Source: a virus
Length of the DNA stretch: 37,597 nucleotides
Direction: 5' to 3' (one strand)
IMG/VR virus record: IMGVR_UViG_3300032093_014002
Coordinates: 1 to 37,597 of that record
Shown here in pieces: positions 24,982 to 31,707 of this stretch. Position numbers and translations under genes: made by a program. How positions within the stretch are numbered: position 1 is the first letter of the stretch; the number at the start of each line of letters is the position of its first letter. Below the pieces are notes generated by a model. The model did not search any database and was not told where the DNA came from. It worked only from the letters and a program-made list of their open reading frames with translations.

Positions 24982-25641
24982 ATGAAGCTCATAGCAGAAC
25001 TAAACGAATCGGTCAAGGTCATAACCGAAGAGGGAGTGGAGGGCAAGAAGAACCTCTACATCCACGGACCGTTCATCCAAACTGAGGTAAAGAACCGCAA
25101 CGGTCGCATGTATCGTCGCGAGTCGGTCGCCCGAGAAGTCAACAGGTACAACGAGGAGTACGTCAACAAGGGACGCGCACTCGGTGAGCTCGGCCATCCC
25201 GATGGTCCCTCATTGAACCTCGATCGCGTCTCACACAAGATCGTCTCGCTGGTGCCGGAAGGCAACGACTTCATAGGTAAGGCGCAGATCCTCTCCACCC
25301 CGATGGGTGAGATCGCCCGCAACCTCATCGAGTCCGGCGTCCAGCTCGGAGTCTCGACTCGCGGCATGGGTTCACTCAAAGAAGTGAACGGCGTCCAAGT
25401 TGTACAGGACGACTTCTACCTCGCCACGGCAGCCGACATAGTCGCCGACCCGTCCGCCCCGAACGCCTTCGTAAACGGCATCATGGAGGGCGTAGATTGG
25501 GTCTGGGACAACGGCCTGCTCAAGGCTCAGGAGCTGGAGAAAGCAAAGAAACACATTGAAGAGTCCGCCCGCAAGGTGAACAAGAAGGAGCTCGAAGAGG
25601 CTCAACTCCGGATCTTCAAGCATTTCGTTTCAAATCTTTGA
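24982..25641 (+). CDS. gp21: Prohead maturation protease gp21
   Basis: A 219-residue protein (T4 gp21 is 212). The sequence LYIHGPFIQTEVKNRNGRMY is the conserved N-terminal strand. GELGHPDGP contains the catalytic His (H72), and LGVSTRGMGS contains the catalytic Ser (S126), as in herpes-type/S78-like prohead proteases. It cleaves scaffold proteins and the gp23 propiece after I/L-x-E, then destroys itself. The open frame extends upstream to 24844, but the ATG at 24982 with GAGGAAA upstream gives the conserved MKLIAEL start. It is followed by a late promoter. Confidence 0.93.
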   Translation: MKLIAELNESVKVITEEGVEGKKNLYIHGPFIQTEVKNRNGRMYRRESVAREVNRYNEEYVNKGRALGELGHPDGPSLNLDRVSHKIVSLVPEGNDFIGKAQILSTPMGEIARNLIESGVQLGVSTRGMGSLKEVNGVQVVQDDFYLATAADIVADPSAPNAFVNGIMEGVDWVWDNGLLKAQELEKAKKHIEESARKVNKKELEEAQLRIFKHFVSNL

Positions 25642-25645
25642 GTTT

Positions 25646-25653
25646 TATAAATA
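25646..25653 (+). promoter_or_regulatory. T4-type late promoter box TATAAATA (scaffold gp22)
   Basis: An exact late -10 match 5 bases after the gp21 stop and 27 bases before the gp22 ATG, which has an AGGAG ribosome-binding site. Confidence 0.8.
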
Positions 25654-25679
25654 CTTTAAGAAAAAACAGGAGTATTCTA

Positions 25680-26738
25680 ATGTCTGAAGAAAACTTGAAC
25701 CACGAAGATCTTGAAATCGACACCCAAGTGGCGGTCGAAGAAGAGACTTCAAACGCAGGCACGATCGCCGCAAAGCCGACCGTGTCTCGCTCAGACCTTA
25801 TCAGGAACATGGTTTCATACGCGACGAAGATGGGTTCGGAAGAGCTCGCTGACTTCGTTGCCCGCATCGGCTCAGCTGAAGAGATGACCTCTTCAAACGA
25901 CGCCAACTACGCTTCATCCGTGCAGGTCACAGGCGACGCGTCTGCAAAGAACAAGGGATCGATCAAGTCAGCCGGCGCGCCGGAAGAAGCAGCTAAGGCG
26001 CTTCCTTCGGCTGTCAAGGAAGACCTCGCCCTCGTGTTCGGCAACTCGCTCGATCTCTCGGAAGAGTTCAAAGATAAGATCTCGACCCTCTTCGAAGCCG
26101 CGGTCATGACCCGCGTCGACCTCGAGAGGGTTCGCATCGAAGAAGAAGTCGCCGCTGAAGCTGAACAAGCCCTCGAGTCGCTCAAGGAAGAGATGGAGTC
26201 GAACATCGACGCCTACCTCAACTACGCAGTGGCTGAGTGGCTCGAGCAGAACAAGCTCGCGGTTGAGAACAACATCAAGGTTGAGATGGCTGAGTCTTTC
26301 TTTGCCGGCCTCCACAACCTCTTCACTGAACACTACATCGACATCCCGAACGAAGAAGTCAGCGTCGTTGAGTCGCTGATGGCTGAAGTCGAGGAGTTGA
26401 AGTCTCAAGTCAATGAGACGACTGAAAAGAACATCGAGCTCACTAAGATCGTTTCCCAGAAGGAAGTGTCCGAGTCGGCCGCGAAGCTTGCGGAAGGCAT
26501 GACAGACACCCAGAAGGAAAAGTTCACCAAGTTGATTGAAGCAGTTGACTATTCTTCCGTTGAAGAGTTCAACAAGAAAGCTAACATCATCAAGGAAACT
26601 TACTTTGCTAAAAGTGACGTCAAGGTGAATGCTGATCAGCTTCTCAGCGAATCAGTCGATGAGCCCGCGAAGCCGGAACATGTGGCACCTGAGATGCAGG
26701 CCTACGTTCAGTCGCTTTCTAGAACAATTAAGAAGTAA
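25680..26738 (+). CDS. gp22: Prohead scaffolding core protein gp22
   Basis: A 352-residue protein (T4 gp22 is 269), highly acidic and mostly helical. It includes RVDLERVRIEEEVAAEAEQA and EEMESNIDAYLNYAVAEWLE, then QNKLAVENNIKVEMAESFFA, which match the gp22 core region. A coiled-coil segment around VESLMAEVEELKSQVNETTE follows. The ATG at 25680 is preferred over an upstream in-frame ATG at 25638, which lies before the late promoter. It forms the inner scaffold on which gp23 assembles and is degraded by gp21. Confidence 0.9.
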   Translation: MSEENLNHEDLEIDTQVAVEEETSNAGTIAAKPTVSRSDLIRNMVSYATKMGSEELADFVARIGSAEEMTSSNDANYASSVQVTGDASAKNKGSIKSAGAPEEAAKALPSAVKEDLALVFGNSLDLSEEFKDKISTLFEAAVMTRVDLERVRIEEEVAAEAEQALESLKEEMESNIDAYLNYAVAEWLEQNKLAVENNIKVEMAESFFAGLHNLFTEHYIDIPNEEVSVVESLMAEVEELKSQVNETTEKNIELTKIVSQKEVSESAAKLAEGMTDTQKEKFTKLIEAVDYSSVEEFNKKANIIKETYFAKSDVKVNADQLLSESVDEPAKPEHVAPEMQAYVQSLSRTIKK

Positions 26739-26743
26739 TTTTG

Positions 26744-26751
26744 GATAAATA
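26744..26751 (+). promoter_or_regulatory. Late promoter box GATAAATA (major capsid)
   Basis: It fits the NATAAATA late motif used in T4-like marine phages, with G at the first base. It lies 27 bases before the gp23 ATG, and GAAAGGAGA provides a strong ribosome-binding site. Confidence 0.65.
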
Positions 26752-26778
26752 ATTAGAACCCCTCGAAAGGAGACAACA

Positions 26779-28155
26779 ATGGAAACCTTCAGCATTAAAG
26801 AAGAGTTGCTTAATAAGTGGAAGCCCGTGCTCGAGCACGGTGACCTTCCTTCTATTAAGGACGCTCATCGTCGCCGTGTCACCGCGCAGATCCTCGAGAA
26901 CACCGAGATCGCGATCAAGGAACAGGCGATGTTCAATCCACAGTCGTTGTTCGAAACTTCACCGACCAACTCTGTCGGCACCGGCGGCTACGCTGGCGCA
27001 GGCGGCACTGGCGTTGCTGGTTACGACCCGATCCTCATCTCTCTCGTTCGTCGCGCGATGCCTAACCTCATCGCATACGACATCTGCGGCGTCCAGCCGA
27101 TGACCGGTCCTACCGGCCTCATCTTCGCGATGCGCGCAAACTACGCCAACTCGACCGCTCGTACAACCGACGAAGCCTTGTACAACGAAGCGAACACCGC
27201 GTTCGCTTCACCTGGCATCTCCTCGGCCAACACGATCGGCAACAAGAACGTCGGTACAGTTCCTGGCACAACCGCTCAGACGACCGTCCTCGCCAACAGC
27301 AACATCTACAACTTTGCTGGCGGCGCGAACACCCAACAGGCTGAAGCGCTCGGTTCGACCTCGAACGTTGCCTTCGCTGAAATGGCGTTCTCGATCGACA
27401 AGCAGACCGTGACCGCGAAGTCACGCGCTCTCAAGGCAGAGTACACCATGGAACTCGCACAAGACCTTAAGGCGATCCATGGCCTCGACGCTGAGACAGA
27501 ACTCGCGAACATCCTTCAGTCGGAAATCCTCGCGGAAATCAACCGTGAAGTTGTTCGCTCGATCAACATCACCGCGGTCCGCGGCGCCAACACCGGCACC
27601 ACGACTCAAGGCATCTTCGACCTCGACACCGACTCAAACGGTCGTTGGTCGGTTGAAAAGTTCAAGGGCTTGATGTTCCAGATCGAACGCGAAGCCAACC
27701 AAATCGCGAAGGACACCCGTCGCGGTAAGGGTAACGTCATCATCTGCTCGTCGGACGTCGCTTCGGCACTCCAGATGGCTGGCGTTCTTGACTACGCACC
27801 TGCTCTCAACAGCAACAACCTTCAGGTTGACGACACAGGCAACACCTTCGCCGGTGTGCTTAACGGCCGCTTCCGTGTCTACATCGACCCATACACCACC
27901 GGCAACTATATGACCGTTGGTTACAAGGGTGCCAACGTGTTCGACGCTGGTCTCTTCTACTGCCCATACGTTCCTCTCCAGATGGTTCGTGCGGTCGGTC
28001 AAGATACCTTCCAGCCGAAGATTGGCTTCAAGACTCGTTACGGCATCGTACCGAACCCCTTCGCAAAGGGTGCAACCGCTGCTTCGGCAACCGGCGCGCT
28101 CGAAGAAGACACGAACGTCTACTATCGTCGTGTTCTCGTGTCGAACCTTCTCTGA
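26779..28155 (+). CDS. gp23: Major capsid protein gp23
   Basis: A 458-residue protein (T4 gp23 is 521). The N-terminus ETFSIKEELLNKWKPVLEH, then LPSIKDAHRRRVTAQILENT, the central PNLIAYDICGVQPMTGPTGL and the C-terminal FQPKIGFKTRYGIVPNPF are diagnostic of the HK97-fold T4-type capsid protein. An L-x-E site (SLFE, E59) lies where the gp21 propiece cut is expected. The exact cut is inferred. Its own late promoter and a strong terminator downstream fit very high expression. Confidence 0.97.
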   Translation: METFSIKEELLNKWKPVLEHGDLPSIKDAHRRRVTAQILENTEIAIKEQAMFNPQSLFETSPTNSVGTGGYAGAGGTGVAGYDPILISLVRRAMPNLIAYDICGVQPMTGPTGLIFAMRANYANSTARTTDEALYNEANTAFASPGISSANTIGNKNVGTVPGTTAQTTVLANSNIYNFAGGANTQQAEALGSTSNVAFAEMAFSIDKQTVTAKSRALKAEYTMELAQDLKAIHGLDAETELANILQSEILAEINREVVRSINITAVRGANTGTTTQGIFDLDTDSNGRWSVEKFKGLMFQIEREANQIAKDTRRGKGNVIICSSDVASALQMAGVLDYAPALNSNNLQVDDTGNTFAGVLNGRFRVYIDPYTTGNYMTVGYKGANVFDAGLFYCPYVPLQMVRAVGQDTFQPKIGFKTRYGIVPNPFAKGATAASATGALEEDTNVYYRRVLVSNLL

Positions 28156-28187
28156 TAATAAACAGAAGAAGCTACTTAAAGAACTTA

Positions 28188-28213
28188 GGGGACCCTTCGG
28201 GGTCCCCTTTTTT
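28188..28213 (+). terminator. Strong intrinsic terminator after gp23
   Basis: An 8-bp GC-rich stem, GGGGACCC/GGGTCCCC, has a stable TTCG tetraloop (28196-28199) and is followed by six T (28208-28213). It ends the rightward late transcript at the convergent junction. The stop codon of the minus-strand gene begins inside the T tract. Confidence 0.93.
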
Positions 28214-28505
28214 ATTCCACGACTACTCTCTTCCAGTCGCCGTCTTTACTCTTCAGCCATAGGTTTCCATCTTCACCCACTGACATTGATACCTGTTTAT
28301 TCGGATCATATTGAGGAAAGTTGCCAATCATCATAGAAGAACTATTTCCAAGATACATCATTGTACCATCTTTCTTCTTAGCTCCCATTAGAGTCATTTT
28401 TACTGAATCTGCTAATGGTTCCCCCGTCGGCTTCTCCTTAGCAAACGCTTCAACCGCCATCAAAGGCGATAGGGCAAACATTCCAAATAGACTACGTCTG
28501 TTCAT
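28212..28505 (-). CDS. Small exported protein with twin-arginine-like signal peptide
   Basis: A 97-residue protein. The N-terminus MNRRSLFGMFALSPLMAVEA has paired arginines (R3, R4) before a hydrophobic stretch and an Ala-rich cleavage region (EAFAKE), resembling a Tat or Sec signal. The mature part contains VKMTLMGAKKKDGTMMYLGN and MSVGEDGNLWLKSKDGDWKR, probably a small beta-rich domain. I do not recognise a family. Its start overlaps the stop of the upstream gene at 28502-28505 (ATGA), so the two are co-expressed from the promoter at 28964-28991. Confidence 0.65.
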   Translation of the reverse strand: MNRRSLFGMFALSPLMAVEAFAKEKPTGEPLADSVKMTLMGAKKKDGTMMYLGNSSSMMIGNFPQYDPNKQVSMSVGEDGNLWLKSKDGDWKRVVVE

Positions 28506-28933
28506 TCTATGATCTCCAGATGATCTTTCACCACTTTAAACTTAACAACATTGTAATCAGAAAACCGATCGCCACCATACTTAAAATAATCTCGTCCGCC
28601 ATCTACAAATGCTCCGTTCTTACCCTCACGAAAATCGTGGCGATACCGTGAATAGACAACCTCACCCTCAGCCTCGATCCCAGAGAACACCACGTCCTTG
28701 ATGGATGGAAGTCCATCTGTGATCATCAGCGAGTCGCCCCTGAAGTATAAAGCGAAGTAGTTGGATCCCCGTGGATGAGCCTCTTCCGTATAGAAGATGG
28801 CTGCCGGTCTATTGCCCCAGTCTCCGTCTTTATACTTAAGACAAGACTCGAGAACGTACTTAGCTTTGTACTCCCTCTCGACCGTCTCGATGATTTCTTT
28901 CTTGAGAAAACTTGAATCCGTATTGATGATCAT
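28502..28933 (-). CDS. Hypothetical 143-residue protein
   Basis: A protein of mixed alpha/beta character beginning MIINTDSSFLKKEIIETVER. Notable segments are DWGNRPAAIFYTEEAHPRGSN and YFRGDSLMITDG, with many aromatics and Asp/Gly turns. No catalytic motif is recognised. It has its own near-consensus minus-strand promoter and is coupled to the signal-peptide gene downstream, so the pair may act together. It is expressed against the direction of the structural genes, which suggests early or host-takeover use. That is inference. Confidence 0.65.
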   Translation of the reverse strand: MIINTDSSFLKKEIIETVEREYKAKYVLESCLKYKDGDWGNRPAAIFYTEEAHPRGSNYFALYFRGDSLMITDGLPSIKDVVFSGIEAEGEVVYSRYRHDFREGKNGAFVDGGRDYFKYGGDRFSDYNVVKFKVVKDHLEIIE

Positions 28934-28963
28934 GGTCTATCCCTGTTTTAATCTCATAGTATG

Positions 28964-28991
28964 ATTATACATGAGCGGGATGAAATGTCAA
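28964..28991 (-). promoter_or_regulatory. Consensus sigma70-type promoter, minus strand
   Basis: On the minus strand, TTGACA (28991-28986) and TATAAT (28969-28964) are separated by 16 bases, with TG directly before the -10. Both hexamers are perfect. It begins immediately past the radical-SAM stop codon and drives the genes at 28933 and 28505. Confidence 0.85.
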
Positions 28992-29618
28992 CTATATTTT
29001 TAGCCTGTTTCTGGCATGGGTGGCGATGAGTTCTGGATTACTGGGAAGCATGGGATCATCTTTCTTATACCACCTCTCGCTCTTTTTCAATAAGAACGTG
29101 ATTCCCAGCTCCTTAGCTAGCTTCTTCGCGTCGTCGATCTGATGTTCATTGAACTTCATAGGTATGAAAGTCCAAACACATTCTATCCCGCGAATCTTTG
29201 CCAGCTTAAATATCTCTAAGTTCTTATAGAAGTCCTTCTCAGTGAAGTTAACACGATAGATCCCAGCGGTCTCCTTGAATCCATCCATCGCTATGTTTAA
29301 AGCATCATTTTTAGTCATGAGCAAGAATATGCTTTTCCACCAGTCGAGGGATTTTCCTGAACCGTTTGTGTGAATTTGGATAAAAATGTTGTTTTCTTTA
29401 GCGATCTTGACAAGCTCATAGAAGTCTGGATGGTAAATGCAGTCGCCGTACGTTCCGCCGAAGAACATGCTCCTGTACTTCTTTGATTCACAGATCTTTC
29501 TAAACTGATCCACGGGAAAATCGTAGATCTCAAGCTCCTTTCTTTCTACGAGCCTTGTCCTTATGCACTTAGGACAGGAAAGCCTGCACCTCGTAGAAAG
29601 CTCGATGTCAAGATTCAT
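28992..29618 (-). CDS. Radical SAM enzyme (core domain only)
   Basis: A 208-residue protein. The sequence STRCRLSCPKCIR has C11, C15 and C18 in the CxxxCxxC arrangement that binds the SAM-cleaving 4Fe-4S cluster. FFGGTYGD (52-59) takes the place of the GGE motif that holds the SAM amino group. QIHTNGS (81-87) and NIAMDG (108-113) match later strands of the partial TIM barrel. The protein ends at about one barrel, with no C-terminal auxiliary cluster domain. That domain appears to be encoded by the preceding gene (29943-29608), which overlaps it by 11 bases. The substrate is unknown, and peptide or protein modification is possible. Confidence 0.85.
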   Translation of the reverse strand: MNLDIELSTRCRLSCPKCIRTRLVERKELEIYDFPVDQFRKICESKKYRSMFFGGTYGDCIYHPDFYELVKIAKENNIFIQIHTNGSGKSLDWWKSIFLLMTKNDALNIAMDGFKETAGIYRVNFTEKDFYKNLEIFKLAKIRGIECVWTFIPMKFNEHQIDDAKKLAKELGITFLLKKSERWYKKDDPMLPSNPELIATHARNRLKI

Positions 29619-29943
29619 GCTCTTCCAGCTCTTCCATCGTCCAGCGCATGCCCCTGCGATTCTTCATGGTTTCATGCGCCTGCAGTGAACAACGATTCTT
29701 ACATACCTCTAGGTTGCTCTCGTAGCTCGTCTCTATGTGCTCGATCCAGTTCAAGAAAGAATCTTTGTCGTGAAACTCGTCGACACGCTCGTTGTTCTTT
29801 AATAGGTATTCATCCCTTGAGAATATGCTCTCCTTGAACTCCTTCCCCATGGCCGGAAAGCTGCAGCACGGGAGCCACCTGCCCTCGGCCGAGAAGTAGC
29901 TGTGCTGCCCAAAACGGCACTTTGGGACCACCCTTTTTTCCAT
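29608..29943 (-). CDS. Stand-alone SPASM-like iron-sulfur protein
   Basis: A 111-residue protein with cysteines C9, C26, C27, C81 and C85 in a pattern (CRFGQHSYFSAEGRWLPCCS, then VCKNRC) resembling the SPASM/twitch auxiliary-cluster domain that normally forms the C-terminus of radical-SAM peptide maturases. It has no CxxxCxxC core of its own. The radical-SAM core follows in the same operon, overlapping by 11 bases. I choose the ATG at 29943 because AGGAGGG lies 7 bases upstream. The frame could be extended to 29997 but without a ribosome-binding site. A catalytic complex of the two proteins is inferred. Confidence 0.65.
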   Translation of the reverse strand: MEKRVVPKCRFGQHSYFSAEGRWLPCCSFPAMGKEFKESIFSRDEYLLKNNERVDEFHDKDSFLNWIEHIETSYESNLEVCKNRCSLQAHETMKNRRGMRWTMEELEEHES

Positions 29944-30026
29944 CTCAAGCCCTCCTGATCGAGTATTTACCCCTAACCCATTGAAAAGATTACACAATTT
30001 TTTTTCTTAAAACCGGCACTTTTCTA

Positions 30027-30055
30027 TTGACATTTTCTTAAAACTTTGATAAGAT
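30027..30055 (+). promoter_or_regulatory. Sigma70-type promoter of the 30085 gene group
   Basis: TTGACA (30027-30032), a 17-base spacer and TAAGAT (30050-30055). The 14-mer TTGACATTTTCTTA is identical to that at 141-154. The promoter is divergent from the radical-SAM pair. Confidence 0.72.
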
Positions 30056-30084
30056 CTAGATAATGGATTGGAAAGGGTAGTCAA

Positions 30085-30195
30085 ATGTTACAGGAAATCT
30101 ACGCAGTAGTCTCAGCTTATATGCTCCCGATCTCGGTGGCCGTCACGGGTCTCACGATCTCGGCGATCTACGAAATCTTCTTTATGAAGGGTTGA
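30085..30195 (+). CDS. 36-residue membrane peptide
   Basis: A short frame, ATG to TGA, with AAAGGG 7 bases upstream. Residues about 6-28 are a single hydrophobic segment (VVSAYMLPISVAVTGLTISA) followed by a short charged end (FFMKG), as in single-pass phage membrane peptides. It is the first frame downstream of a sigma70-type promoter. The function is unknown. It could be an inner-membrane effector, or a small holin/antiholin-like peptide, but context does not decide. Confidence 0.5.
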   Translation: MLQEIYAVVSAYMLPISVAVTGLTISAIYEIFFMKG

Positions 30196-30198
30196 ACT

Positions 30199-30345
30199 AT
30201 GAACAAGCGCAGGTTGGTGACTCAGCGCGAAAATAACGGTGTACAATTGTACGTAAAAGTGTATAATGGTAAGATTAGATCACGGAGACCCGCCAATGAC
30301 GATGCACCTGCTTCCAGTATACTTCAACGACCTCAAGACCCGTAA
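30199..30345 (+). CDS. Possible small basic protein (48 residues)
   Basis: A frame from the ATG at 30199 with AAGGG 7 bases upstream, read as MNKRRLVTQRENNGVQLYVK and then a basic, Pro-rich end. It runs into the beginning of the gene at 30296 in another frame (50-base overlap). The good ribosome-binding site favours it and the overlap argues against it. Confidence 0.35.
   Translation: MNKRRLVTQRENNGVQLYVKVYNGKIRSRRPANDDAPASSILQRPQDP
30241..30252. repeat. 12-bp perfect palindrome GTACAATTGTAC
   Basis: A perfect inverted repeat located 10 bases before TATAAT (30262-30267) and upstream of the gene at 30296. It is in a suitable place for an operator between -35 and -10, but a clear -35 box is missing and it also lies in the small frame at 30199. 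Confidence 0.35.
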
Positions 30346-30679
30346 GAAGCCTCGCGCAGCCAAGTCGTTCGGCAGCCTCCCACGCGTCGACATGGCCAAG
30401 CTCAAGCACGCTCAGTTCATCCACAAAGTCACGGGCGGCAAGAAGGCAGACCGCGACGTGCTGCGCAGCGACTGGCTCAACGAGTACAAGAGCACCATGC
30501 AGGTCGATCGCTCCGACTACCAAAGCGCCGGCATGTCGTCGAGCTCCGCACCAAAGCCCGAGGCCAAAGTCTACACCGGCGGCAACCTCAAGGGCATCGC
30601 GACAATGCACAAGTCGAACATGGTTCCCGTCTTCAACTCACAAGACGCCGAGGACATCTCCAAGATGCGACGAGGGTGA
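30296..30679 (+). CDS. Hypothetical 127-residue basic protein
   Basis: Read from the ATG at 30296 (MTMHLLPVYF), which has GGAG 8 bases upstream. The ATG at 30266 would add ten residues but lacks a ribosome-binding site. The protein is Lys/Arg-rich in its N-terminal half (DLKTRKKPRAAKSFGS, HKVTGGKKADRDVL) and ends with NLKGIATMHKSNMVPVFNSQ, then a short acidic/basic tail. No known domain is recognised, although similar short proteins are seen near this locus in marine T4-like phages. It precedes the late promoter of the gp3-like gene. Confidence 0.6.
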   Translation: MTMHLLPVYFNDLKTRKKPRAAKSFGSLPRVDMAKLKHAQFIHKVTGGKKADRDVLRSDWLNEYKSTMQVDRSDYQSAGMSSSSAPKPEAKVYTGGNLKGIATMHKSNMVPVFNSQDAEDISKMRRG

Positions 30680-30681
30680 TT

Positions 30682-30689
30682 GATAAATA
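30682..30689 (+). promoter_or_regulatory. Late promoter box GATAAATA (gp3-like gene)
   Basis: It matches NATAAATA and begins 2 bases after the preceding stop. The ATG at 30694 is only 4 bases after the box, so a transcript from this box would start inside or at the beginning of the frame. The box may be fortuitous. Confidence 0.35.
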
Positions 30690-30693
30690 AAGC

Positions 30694-31254
30694 ATGGCCA
30701 TAGACTTAACGACCACCATCAGTGCTGCGAACACCGGGATGCTCTTCACGCAACCCGGTGATACGAACTTTCTGTCGCCGCTCGGCTTCAGGTTTAAGCT
30801 CAAGCGCGCCCCGAACCTCAACTTCTTCGCGACCGACGCGAACATCCCGTCTTTCGAGATCGGGTACATAAACGTGCAGACTCCGTTCAAGAAGATGGAG
30901 ATCCCCGGTGATAAGCCGAGCTTCGGCGACTTCATCCTGACGTTCAAGGTCGATGAGAACCTAGCGAACTACTTGGAGATATACGTCTGGCTCATGAAGC
31001 TCGGCTTCCCCGAGAGCTTCGAGCAGTACGCGTCGCTCAAGAACGCCGCGATAGGATCCGGCGAGGGAACCGTGTCGGACGGAACGCTCACCGTGCTCAA
31101 CAGCTCGATGGCTCCGACCACCGAGGTTCAGTTCACCAACATGTTCCCATACAGCTTGAGTGAAGTCAACTTCACCACGGCTGACACCGCCCTCAACTAC
31201 GTGACCGCGAGGGTTGGATTCAAATTCAACATCATGAAGATCGTGTCTCTCTGA
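30694..31254 (+). CDS. gp3: Tail completion/tube-fold protein, gp3-like
   Basis: A 186-residue protein (T4 gp3 is 176). The sequence FRFKLKRAPNLNFFATDANI, then PFKKMEIPGDKPSFGDFILT and FKVDENLANYLEIYVWLMKL has the tail-tube beta-barrel pattern also seen in gp19 and gp54. Its place directly before uvsY is that of gene 3, the tail terminator, in T4-like cyanophages, so I favour gp3. A tube-initiator (gp54-type) role is the main alternative. It would cap the tube and stabilise the sheath at the head-proximal end. Confidence 0.62.
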   Translation: MAIDLTTTISAANTGMLFTQPGDTNFLSPLGFRFKLKRAPNLNFFATDANIPSFEIGYINVQTPFKKMEIPGDKPSFGDFILTFKVDENLANYLEIYVWLMKLGFPESFEQYASLKNAAIGSGEGTVSDGTLTVLNSSMAPTTEVQFTNMFPYSLSEVNFTTADTALNYVTARVGFKFNIMKIVSL

Positions 31255-31272
31255 CGCGAGTGAGGATACACT

Positions 31273-31707
31273 ATGAAGCTGGACGAAATCCACGCCCTGT
31301 GGTCGCAGGACTGCGACATCAATCGCATCGAGCTCGGTGAAGAAGCTCTAAAGATCCCAAAGCTGCACAGTAAATACTTACGGATGTTCTCCGACGAGAG
31401 GATGCTGCTGCGCAAGCTTGAAGAAGATCGAAGCACACTCAAGCTTCTTAAGATCGACTACTACCGCGGCGTCCTACCTGAGGAAGACTTGCGTGCGAAC
31501 GGTTGGGAACCCTTCCGCTTGTCCGTACTGAAGTCCGATTTGCCGATGTACCTTGACGCCGACCAAGACATCATTAAGATCAACCTAAAGATCTCTGTTC
31601 AGCAAGAGAAGGTCGACACTCTTGAAGCGATTATAAAATCGATAAGCAACAGAGGATATTTGATAAAGAGTGCGATAGACTTTGAGCGGTTCAAGGTGGG
31701 TGGATAA
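31273..31707 (+). CDS. uvsY: Recombination mediator UvsY
   Basis: A 144-residue protein (T4 UvsY is 137). The N-terminus MKLDEIHALWSQDCDINRIE, then HSKYLRMFSDERMLLRKLEE and GYLIKSAIDFERFKVGG at the end are typical. UvsY loads the UvsX recombinase on single-stranded DNA and displaces gp32. Largely helical, with a central insert DADQDIIKINLKISVQQEKV. The stop overlaps the start of uvsW by 8 bases, so it begins the recombination operon. Confidence 0.9.
   Translation: MKLDEIHALWSQDCDINRIELGEEALKIPKLHSKYLRMFSDERMLLRKLEEDRSTLKLLKIDYYRGVLPEEDLRANGWEPFRLSVLKSDLPMYLDADQDIIKINLKISVQQEKVDTLEAIIKSISNRGYLIKSAIDFERFKVGG

Noticed and set aside
29944-30084. tRNA or other structured RNA in the largest intergenic gaps
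   Set aside because: I found no cloverleaf or conserved tRNA arm here or elsewhere in the window. The gap is explained by divergent promoter sequence.
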